DNA from: Thioclava atlantica
Lineage (GTDB): Bacteria > Pseudomonadota > Alphaproteobacteria > Rhodobacterales > Rhodobacteraceae
Length of the DNA: 64,000 nucleotides
Direction of reading: 5' to 3'
Assembly (NCBI RefSeq): GCF_000737065.1
Contig: NZ_AQRC01000008.1
Location: 1-64,000 of the forward strand
How positions within the stretch are numbered: position 1 is the stretch's first letter; every line of letters begins with the position of its first letter. The notes beneath the pieces were generated by a model. It saw only the letters and a program-made list of their open reading frames with translations. It was not told the origin of the DNA and ran no database searches. The position numbers were made by a program, and so were the translations under genes. Positions 57,913 through 64,000 of this stretch are shown in pieces.

Positions 57913-58638
57913 ATGAAATCTCCCGTGATGATCCTGAGCCTGAGCGCGCTTCTCGCCTGCGGACGGCTCGAGCAGGTCGGCAAGGCACCCGGTTTCACGC
58001 CCGTCGAGGCCGGCAACGAATTCTTCGCCATGTCCGCGGCTCCCCTGCCCGCCACGACCGAACAGCGCGCGCCCACGCGCGAGGCCTCGCTCTGGTCGGG
58101 CGCGCGGAACTCGCTTCTGGGCGACCGGCGGGCCGCGGCGCGCGGCGATATCCTCACCGTGGTGATCGAGATCGACGACAAGGCCGAGATCTCGAACTCG
58201 ACGGGGCGTTCGCGCAACGGGTCCGACAGCATGGGGCTGCCCTCGATGTTCGGCATCCCCCAGCGGCTCGACCAGCACCTCCCCGACGGCGCCTCGATGG
58301 CCGAGGCCTATGCCACCAAATCCGCCTCCTCCTATCAGGGCGACGGGCAGGTTTCGCGCAAGGAGAAGCTCACCCTGCGCATCGCCGCCACCATCACCGA
58401 GACGCTGCCCAATGGCGTGTTGCGGATCCAGGGCAGCCAGGAGGTGCGGGTGAATTACGAGGTGCGCGAGCTGATCGTGACGGGCTTCGTGCGCCCCGAG
58501 GATGTCAGCCGCCAGAACGAGATCACCTATGACAAGGTCGCGGGCGCGCGGATTTCCTACGGCGGGCGCGGGCAGATCTCCGATGTGCAGCAACCGCGCT
58601 ATGGCCAGCAGGTCGCCGATATCCTGCTTCCGTTCTGA
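57913..58638 (+). CDS. flgH: Flagellar L-ring lipoprotein FlgH
   Basis: FlgH forms the outer-membrane L-ring. The 241-residue protein has a lipoprotein signal (LSALLAC-G, Cys16), SLWSGARNSLLGDRRAAARGDILTVVIEIDDKAEISNSTGRSR, and the C-terminal region LIVTGFVRPEDVSRQNEITYDKVAGARISYGGRGQISDVQQPRYGQQVADILLPF, all of the FlgH family. It starts 11 bases after flgA. Confidence 0.97.
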   Translation: MKSPVMILSLSALLACGRLEQVGKAPGFTPVEAGNEFFAMSAAPLPATTEQRAPTREASLWSGARNSLLGDRRAAARGDILTVVIEIDDKAEISNSTGRSRNGSDSMGLPSMFGIPQRLDQHLPDGASMAEAYATKSASSYQGDGQVSRKEKLTLRIAATITETLPNGVLRIQGSQEVRVNYEVRELIVTGFVRPEDVSRQNEITYDKVAGARISYGGRGQISDVQQPRYGQQVADILLPF

Positions 58639-58647
58639 GGTGGTGCG

Positions 58648-59142
58648 ATGCTGGGCAAGATCCTTCCGCTGATCCTGGCGCTGATCGGTCTCGGGGCCGG
58701 GGGCGCGGCGGGCTATTTCCTGCGCCCCCCGCCCGCCCCGGAGGAGGAGATCGCCGAATGCGCGCCGCCCAAGGCCGAGGAGCCCGCGCATGGGGACGCT
58801 GCAGAAGACGAGGCGACCACCTCGGAATTCGTCAAGCTCAACAACCAGTTCATCGTGCCGATCGTGGATGAGGGCCGGGTCTCCGCCCTGGTGATCCTGT
58901 CGCTCAACATCGAGGTGCGCGTGGGCGAGACCGAATCCGTCTATCGCGCCGAACCGAAGCTGCGCGACGGCTTCCTTCAGGTTCTTTTCGATCACGCCAA
59001 TGTCGGCGGGTTCGACGGGCTCTTCACCGGCACCGCGAATATGGACCTGTTGCGCCGGGCGCTGACGGAAACCGCGCGTGATATCCTGGGCCCGAGCGTC
59101 ATTGCGGTTCTGGTTTCCGACATCGTGCGCCAGGACGGCTGA
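58648..59142 (+). CDS. fliL: Flagellar FliL-like protein
   Basis: FliL is a single-pass membrane protein that stabilises stator-rotor interaction. The 164-residue protein has an N-terminal membrane helix (LPLILALIGLGAGGAAGYFL), a Pro/Glu-rich linker and a periplasmic domain (FVKLNNQFIVPIVDEGRVSALVILSLNIEV...LRDGFLQVLFDHANVGGFDGLF). It is the last gene of the plus-strand operon, converging with the fliJ-like gene. Confidence 0.9.
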   Translation: MLGKILPLILALIGLGAGGAAGYFLRPPPAPEEEIAECAPPKAEEPAHGDAAEDEATTSEFVKLNNQFIVPIVDEGRVSALVILSLNIEVRVGETESVYRAEPKLRDGFLQVLFDHANVGGFDGLFTGTANMDLLRRALTETARDILGPSVIAVLVSDIVRQDG

Positions 59143-59148
59143 CCCGGC

Positions 59149-59505
59149 TCAGCGGCGCCTGGGTTCCTCTCGCGCCGCGAGCTTTTCGAGCACGTCGTGA
59201 CGCCCGACCGCGCGGGCAGCCTCGGCTTGGCACCCGGCAACTTCCTTCTTCAAGGCGGCGCGGTCTGCGAGCGTGGCGCTCCGCTGCGTGGCCAGCGCGT
59301 CGAGAAACCGGTCCGTCATCACGCCTGCCCCCGGATCACCCGCAAGCGCGACGCGGGCTGCGTGGGCCTGCGCTTCGAGCGCCTCGATCCGCGCGGTGGC
59401 CACGGCCTCTCGTGCGCGCAGCGCGGCAAGCTCCGCCAGCGCGGCCTCGCGCTGCATCCGTGCGAGCTCCAAAAGCCCACGCAGCCGCGCCGCCCGCCGG
59501 GTCAT
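59149..59505 (-). CDS. FliJ-like coiled-coil protein
   Basis: The 118-residue protein is a nearly continuous helical coiled coil rich in Ala, Glu and Arg: RLRGLLELARMQREAALAELAALRAREAVATARIEALEAQAHAARVAL. Such proteins at the end of flhB operons are FliJ-like escorts between the ATPase and the export gate; sequence identity is too low to be certain. The start overlaps the flhB stop by four bases. It converges with fliL, six bases apart. Confidence 0.6.
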   Translation of the reverse strand: MTRRAARLRGLLELARMQREAALAELAALRAREAVATARIEALEAQAHAARVALAGDPGAGVMTDRFLDALATQRSATLADRAALKKEVAGCQAEAARAVGRHDVLEKLAAREEPRRR

Positions 59506-60581
59506 TGACCGCGCGCCCTGGCGCGCTTGCGCATCTGCTCGGCAAACCGGATCGCCGCGGCGACGGGTTTGTAATGCTCGGGCCGGATCTCCTCTCCGAT
59601 CTCGATCGTCGCGAAGAGGGCGCGCGCGGTCGGAGGATCGGAGTGGAGCGGCACGCCGTTCTCCGCTGCGATCTCGCGCATCCGCGCCGCGATCGCGTCG
59701 ACCCCCTTGGCCAGGCAGACCGGCGCCCCCCCCGCCGCGCGATCCCATTTGAGCGCGACCGCGTAGTGGGTCGGGTTCACGATCACCACATCGGCCTTGG
59801 CGGTCTCCTGAACCGATTGCCCCATCGCGATCTCCATCCCGCGCTGGCGCCGCTGCGCCTTGAGATGCGGGTCGCCCTCGGATTGCTTCATCTCGTCGGT
59901 GAGTTCCTTGCGGGTCATCCGGTTGCGGCGCAGGAACTCGGCGCGCTGCCAGAGATAGTCCACCGCGCCGATCATGGCCGCGAGCGCCGTCACGATCAGC
60001 AGGAATTCGACGATCATCTGAAACAGCGCCCGGGTGACCTGCACCGGTTCGAGACGCTGCACGAGCAGGATCACGTCGAGCCGCCGCGCCAGGTAGATCC
60101 CGAGAACGAGGGCGATCACCAGCAGTTTCGTCGTGCTCTTGAGGAATTCGAAGAGCCCGCCCCGGCCGAATTTCTTTCCCGCATTGGCGATCGGGTCGAT
60201 CCGGTCGAGTTTGAGCTGGATCTTGTCGGGGGCGAAGACGATCGCGCGCTGGGCCCAGTAGGCGAGAAGGGCCGCGATCAGAGGCAGCAGCAGAAAGGGC
60301 AGCGCCGGCAGCAAAAGCCCCGCGACGAGCCCCGCAGCCGTTGCCGTCCCTCCCGCGAGAAGGCTCTGCGCCAGGCTGTCGGCCTGATCGAGCGCGACCA
60401 TCGCCTGCCGCCCGAACCTGGCGAGGCTTTGTGCGCCAAGACCGATGATCGCGATCAGGAACGCGCCATAGACCGCGGCGACGGCGATCTCGGTAGAGCG
60501 CACGAGATCGCCTTTCTGCCGCGCCTGTTCGAGCTTGTGCGGGGTGGGTTCGAGTTCCTTTTCGCCTGCTTCCTCGCTCAT
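59502..60581 (-). CDS. flhB: Flagellar export switch protein FlhB
   Basis: FlhB controls substrate switching in flagellar export by self-cleavage. The 359-residue protein has the N-terminal EKELEPTPHKLEQARQKGDLVRSTEI, four membrane segments, a cytoplasmic linker (MTRKELTDEMKQSEGDPHLKAQRRQRG), and the cleavage site NPTH (269-272). The C-terminal part normal for the family is complete. ATG 60581 overlaps the fliR stop by four bases, so flhA-fliR-flhB-fliJ-like are coupled. Confidence 0.97.
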   Translation of the reverse strand: MSEEAGEKELEPTPHKLEQARQKGDLVRSTEIAVAAVYGAFLIAIIGLGAQSLARFGRQAMVALDQADSLAQSLLAGGTATAAGLVAGLLLPALPFLLLPLIAALLAYWAQRAIVFAPDKIQLKLDRIDPIANAGKKFGRGGLFEFLKSTTKLLVIALVLGIYLARRLDVILLVQRLEPVQVTRALFQMIVEFLLIVTALAAMIGAVDYLWQRAEFLRRNRMTRKELTDEMKQSEGDPHLKAQRRQRGMEIAMGQSVQETAKADVVIVNPTHYAVALKWDRAAGGAPVCLAKGVDAIAARMREIAAENGVPLHSDPPTARALFATIEIGEEIRPEHYKPVAAAIRFAEQMRKRARARGQ

Positions 60582-61354
60582 GGTCCGCCCCCGAACGGAT
60601 CCCCTAGGAAGGCGATCACGGTGGCGCGCCAGATCGAGATCGCGCCGGGCGCGGCGATGGCGAGGAGGATCAAACCGCCCGCGGTCAGCGCGGGCGCCCC
60701 CACGAAGGCCACCATCAGCTGCGGCATCGCGCGATTGATGGCGCCGAGCGCGACGTTGTAGATCAGACCGGTGACGACGAAGGGCGCGGCGAGCGAGAAG
60801 GCCAGCGCGAAGCCGCGCGCGATTCCCTCGACGCCCCAATCTCGCAATGCGCTCGCATCGGGGAGATGCCCGGCCGGGAGCGCGTCATAGGAGCCGAGCA
60901 GGAACTGGGCGAGGTAGAGCGGAAATCCAAGGCTCATCAGCAGCGCGACGCCCGCGACCAGCAGCAGGTTTCCGATCGCGGGTTGCGGCTCTGCGCCAGT
61001 GCCGCCGAGCAGTTGCGACAGCGACGTGGCCTGGGCCGCGAGGGTCCCCGCGATCTGCAGGGCGAAGACCAGCGCGCGCAGACCGAGCCCGAGCGCGAGG
61101 CCGATGGCGAGTTCCGAGACAATCCAGAGCGGCGGCCCCGCCCGCGTGGCAAGCGGCGCGAGCCTTTCGCCCGCCGCGGGCAGCAGCACAAGCGTCAGAC
61201 CGAGCGCGATTGCCGTTTTGAGGCGCGCGGGCAGGCTGGTCTCGCCGAAACCCGGCGCAAGCCCGACCACGCCGCCCACCCGCAACAGCAAGGCGAATCC
61301 CAGCAGCAGCTGGCTTTGCGTCACTTCGAGAAGGGTTGCGAGAAGATCGGTCAT
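60578..61354 (-). CDS. fliR: Flagellar export protein FliR
   Basis: FliR is an inner-membrane export-gate component. The 258-residue protein has about six membrane segments and the family-like stretches LLRVGGVVGLAPGFGETSLPARLKTAIALGLTLVLLP and ALVFALQIAGTLAAQATSLSQLLGGTGAEPQPAIGNLLLVAGVALLMSLGFPLYLAQFLLGSY. Start and stop overlap flhA and flhB by four bases each. Confidence 0.95.
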   Translation of the reverse strand: MTDLLATLLEVTQSQLLLGFALLLRVGGVVGLAPGFGETSLPARLKTAIALGLTLVLLPAAGERLAPLATRAGPPLWIVSELAIGLALGLGLRALVFALQIAGTLAAQATSLSQLLGGTGAEPQPAIGNLLLVAGVALLMSLGFPLYLAQFLLGSYDALPAGHLPDASALRDWGVEGIARGFALAFSLAAPFVVTGLIYNVALGAINRAMPQLMVAFVGAPALTAGGLILLAIAAPGAISIWRATVIAFLGDPFGGGP

Positions 61355-63435
61355 GCCGCGACGACGCCGACCATAGCCGGCTTGGCCTCGAGCCCGATTT
61401 CCTCATAACTCAGCACCGGCGCGCTGAGCCCCTTCGCGCTCATCACCGTGCGAAGGAATCGCCGTCTGCGCCCGGAGGCGACGAGGGCCGGGAAGACGCC
61501 CGATTGCCCGGCGCTCGCGAGCCGATCGGAGATATTGGCGGCGAGGCGGTTGAACAGGTCCGGCGGCAGCGCGACATCCCCGCTCTCGCCGCCGATCGTG
61601 TGGCTGCCGAAGCGCTCCTCCCAATCGGGCGCGAGCTGGATCAGGGGGAGCGTGCCGTCCTCGCGGCGCAGTTCCGCGACCAGTTGGAAGCCGAGCCGCT
61701 GGCGCACATGTTCGCAGATCGCTTCCGGCGAGCCGAGATGGCGCCCCTCGGCGATCGCCTCGATGATCAGCAGCAGGTTGCGGATCGAGACCCGCTCCTC
61801 GAGCAGCAGGCGCAACACCGCCAGCAACAGGTCGACGGGCACCTTGTCGGGGATCAGCTCGTCGAGCACGCGGCGATTGGCCTCGGCGCGGGCGGGATCG
61901 GACAGGTTGGCGACCTCCGCGAGCAGCCGGCGCAGCGCGCGCAGCGTCATCAGCCTCCCGAAATTCGCCTTGATCACCTCGAGCAGATGGGTCGCGAGAA
62001 CTTCCGTCGGGCCGACCACGGTCGATCCCGCCAGCGCGGCCTCTTCCTGCTGCGCGCTGGGGATCCAGAGCGCGGGCGCGTTGAAGACCGGCTCGCGCAC
62101 CTCGGTTCCCTCGGGCAGGAAGTCGCGATTGTCGGCGATCAGGGCGAGCACGCGGTCGGGCATCAGCCGGTCGCGTGCCTGCTCCACCCCCTGGATACGG
62201 ATACGGTACTGGCCGGGGCCGATCGTGGCGTCGTCGGTCAGCCGGATTTCGGGCAGGATCAGACCGTAACTCGCCGCGACGTGATTGCGCATATTGGCGA
62301 TGCGCGAATCGAGCCCGGTCGCGGGATCGAGGGCCATCGCCACGAGGTCGGGGGCGAATTCGACATGGATATCGTCGATATCGAGCACGTCGCCCATCGA
62401 TTTGCGCGCCGGCCGCGTGTCGGGGGCGGGCATCTTCATCGCCTCGCGCCGAGCCCGGGCCCGGGCCGCACGCTCCAGCAGGAAGGCGCAGCCCCCCAGC
62501 AGCGCCGCGCCCATCATGAACGGCACGAAGGGCAGGCCCGGGACCAGCCCGAACAGCGCCATCAGAACGGCGACCGTGGTGAGCGCGGGCGGGTAGCGGC
62601 CGAGCTGGCGGAACAGCTCGAAATCGGCCGAGCCCTTCGCGCCTCCGCGAGACAGCAGGATCGCGGCGGCGATCGAGATGATCACTGCGGGAAACTGGCT
62701 GACCAGACCGTCGCCCACGGTCAGGATCGAATAGGTTTCCAGCGCACGGTCGAGCGGCATGCCATGCACGACCGTGCCGATGATGAGCCCCACCACGAGG
62801 TTGAGAAGCGTGATCAGAAGCCCCGCCACGGCGTCGCCCTTGACGAATTTCGACGCGCCGTCGAGCGAGCCGAAAAAGGTGGTCTCGGCCTGTTCGCGTT
62901 CGCGGCGTTCGCGCGCCTCGGCATGGTCGATGGCACCGGCATTCATGTCGCTGTCGATCGCGAGCTGCTTGCCCGGCATCGCGTCGAGCGCAAAGCGCGC
63001 GCCCACCTCCGCCATCCGGCCCGCGCCTTTCGTGATGACGATGAAATTGACGATCAGGATCACGCAGAACACGACGAGCCCGATCAGGACCGACCCGCTC
63101 ATGATGAATTGCGCGAAGCCCTCGATGACGCCGCCCGCCGCGCCTGTCCCGGTATGGCCCTGGCCGATGATCAGCTTCGTCGAGGTGACGTTGAGCGAGA
63201 GCCGCAGCATCAGCGAGGCGAGCAGGATCGTGGGAAAGGCCGAGAAATCGAGCGGCCGTTCGATGAAGAGGGTGACGGTGAAGATCAGGATGGCGAGCGC
63301 GAAGGAGCTTGCGAGACCGACATCGAGCACCCAGGCGGGCACCGGCAGGATCATCATCGCGATCACCGCCATCAGCGCGAGCGAGAGCAGGATCGTCGGC
63401 TGGAAGATCCGCCGGGCAAGAGGCGCTTGCATCAC
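61351..63435 (-). CDS. flhA: Flagellar export gate protein FlhA
   Basis: FlhA is the large export-gate protein whose cytoplasmic domain receives export substrates. The 694-residue protein has an N-terminal eight-helix membrane domain with the family motif AFPTILLASLMLRLSLNVTSTKLIIGQGHTGTGAAGGVIEGFAQFI. The cytoplasmic loop contains the conserved GAGRMAEVGARFALDAMPGKQLAIDSDMNAG, and a full C-terminal domain follows. Its stop overlaps the start of fliR by four bases, and its own start overlaps the stop of the upstream transglycosylase gene. Confidence 0.98.
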   Translation of the reverse strand: MMQAPLARRIFQPTILLSLALMAVIAMMILPVPAWVLDVGLASSFALAILIFTVTLFIERPLDFSAFPTILLASLMLRLSLNVTSTKLIIGQGHTGTGAAGGVIEGFAQFIMSGSVLIGLVVFCVILIVNFIVITKGAGRMAEVGARFALDAMPGKQLAIDSDMNAGAIDHAEARERREREQAETTFFGSLDGASKFVKGDAVAGLLITLLNLVVGLIIGTVVHGMPLDRALETYSILTVGDGLVSQFPAVIISIAAAILLSRGGAKGSADFELFRQLGRYPPALTTVAVLMALFGLVPGLPFVPFMMGAALLGGCAFLLERAARARARREAMKMPAPDTRPARKSMGDVLDIDDIHVEFAPDLVAMALDPATGLDSRIANMRNHVAASYGLILPEIRLTDDATIGPGQYRIRIQGVEQARDRLMPDRVLALIADNRDFLPEGTEVREPVFNAPALWIPSAQQEEAALAGSTVVGPTEVLATHLLEVIKANFGRLMTLRALRRLLAEVANLSDPARAEANRRVLDELIPDKVPVDLLLAVLRLLLEERVSIRNLLLIIEAIAEGRHLGSPEAICEHVRQRLGFQLVAELRREDGTLPLIQLAPDWEERFGSHTIGGESGDVALPPDLFNRLAANISDRLASAGQSGVFPALVASGRRRRFLRTVMSAKGLSAPVLSYEEIGLEAKPAMVGVVAA

Positions 63436-64000
63436 GAGCCATCCCGCTTGGAGAGGGCGGCGGCGAAAAGCGAAGCGCCGGCAGCAGCGCCGAGCGGTGG
63501 CGCGGGGCCGCCTCCCTTGAGGAGCGGATAGCCGTTGCTGCGCTCCTTCCGGGGCGCGCTCGCGGCAGGCGGGCCGACGATATCGGGGATGTCGGGAATC
63601 GCCGCGGACGTCTGCGCCGTCGCGGCGAGCGCGATATCCTGTTCTCCGGCGGGCGCGGGCAAGCGGCCAGCCTGCGCGCCGAGCTTCGTCAGAAACCGCT
63701 CGAACCGCTGGGCGTATCGGTCCGCGAGCGCGCGCGTTCGGGAATGGTAGGCCCCTGCGGCGCGGCTCCAGTCACCGGTCTCGTGGTAGAGTTCCGTCAG
63801 GAAGCGCGCGGCATAGCGCGCGTTCACGAGCGGGTCGAACATCTCGTCGATCGAGGCGAAATGCCTGCCATGCCATTTGTAGTTGATCTGGAAGCAGCCG
63901 AGATCGAAGCTTCGCGCGCCCCGCTTGAACTCCTTGAAGACGTAGCGCAGCGCCTCGTCGCGGGTGTCGAACCAGTGGCCCTTTCCCTCCATGTTCACCG
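63432..64000 (-). CDS. Flagellum-associated lytic transglycosylase (partial)
   Basis: The gene runs past the right edge, so only the last ~189 residues are visible. They contain SFDLGCFQINYKWHGRHFASIDEMFDPLVNARYAARFLTELYHETGDWSRAAGAYHSRT, the core of an SLT-type transglycosylase domain; the catalytic glutamate would lie in the missing part. The C-terminal part is Pro/Ala-rich and disordered. It is the gene before flhA, overlapping it by four bases, and probably makes room for the rod in peptidoglycan. Confidence 0.8.
   Translation of the reverse strand, partial: VNMEGKGHWFDTRDEALRYVFKEFKRGARSFDLGCFQINYKWHGRHFASIDEMFDPLVNARYAARFLTELYHETGDWSRAAGAYHSRTRALADRYAQRFERFLTKLGAQAGRLPAPAGEQDIALAATAQTSAAIPDIPDIVGPPAASAPRKERSNGYPLLKGGGPAPPLGAAAGASLFAAALSKRDGS

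Noticed and set aside
61336-63531. A 731-codon plus-strand frame opposite flhA
   Set aside because: Antisense artefact of a GC-rich gene; composition dominated by Arg, His, Gln and Ala without domain structure.
1-64000. CRISPR arrays and tRNA or rRNA genes
   Set aside because: No regularly spaced repeat series and no cloverleaf or ribosomal RNA sequence was noticed on either strand; the only short tandem-like repeats are the iterons in repA.

Overview
The window is GC-rich alphaproteobacterial DNA, most likely a member of the Rhodobacterales. This is suggested by the flagellar gene order fliI / flgB-flgC-fliE-fliQ-flgF-flgG-flgA-flgH-fliL / flhB-fliR-flhA, by the lpxK-waaA-DUF4170 and dnaK-dnaJ neighbourhoods, and by the style of the proteins. 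It has two parts with a sharp junction near 34905-34920.

Part 1 (1 to about 34,910) is the right-hand portion of an integrative and conjugative element (ICE) laid out like Tn4371-type elements. From left to right it holds a coupling protein (TraG/VirD4) with a ribbon-helix-helix partner; a DUF3363-type relaxase with a candidate oriT just upstream; a lytic transglycosylase, TraF-like S26 peptidase and DUF2840 protein; and a parA-repA replication/partition block with an origin-like iteron cluster inside repA. Next come small DNA-binding regulators, one of them frameshifted, and a hipBA toxin-antitoxin pair. Further right are DUF736, DUF2493, Toprim and giant methyltransferase/strawberry-notch helicase genes, several unrecognised ICE genes, a large ParB, DUF2958, and the antirestriction protein ArdC. 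The cargo next to the integrase is a compact four-gene unit: abiEi, abiEii, a 52-codon ORF and a helicase-IV-like SF1 helicase with a nuclease-like insertion and a zinc ribbon. The trb mating-pair genes and the other attachment site lie outside the window. The tyrosine integrase sits at the end. The ICE entered radC: RadC is normal up to its HNHP motif and then continues into ICE sequence, losing the rest of its JAMM active site.

Two families of repeated, apparently structured 5' leaders run through the ICE on the minus strand. Family I precedes the DUF736 and DUF2493 genes (13541-13708 and 16225-16400). Family II precedes an unknown gene, parB and ardC (23722-23804, 27051-27124, 28530-28601), with a weaker relative before the methyltransferase/helicase gene. 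Conserved loops combined with base-paired stems of changing sequence suggest coordinated cis-regulation of entry or establishment genes. This, the abiE-helicase unit and the candidate oriT/oriV are the most interesting signals here.

Part 2 (about 34,910 to 64,000) is core chromosome. It holds truncated radC; dnaK-dnaJ with a heat-shock-like promoter; a 2OG-Fe(II) AlkB-type repair gene; an alkane-hydroxylase-like membrane di-iron enzyme; mutY; dciA and dsbA; and the lipid A/Kdo genes lpxK-waaA with DUF4170. These are followed by a TIM-barrel isomerase, zapE, an LLM flavin oxidoreductase, accD-folC, a CPBP protease and a TSUP exporter. From 53.2 kb to the end is a flagellar cluster: fliI on the minus strand, a ten-gene plus-strand rod/hook/ring operon (flgB to fliL) and a minus-strand export operon (transglycosylase-flhA-fliR-flhB-fliJ-like).
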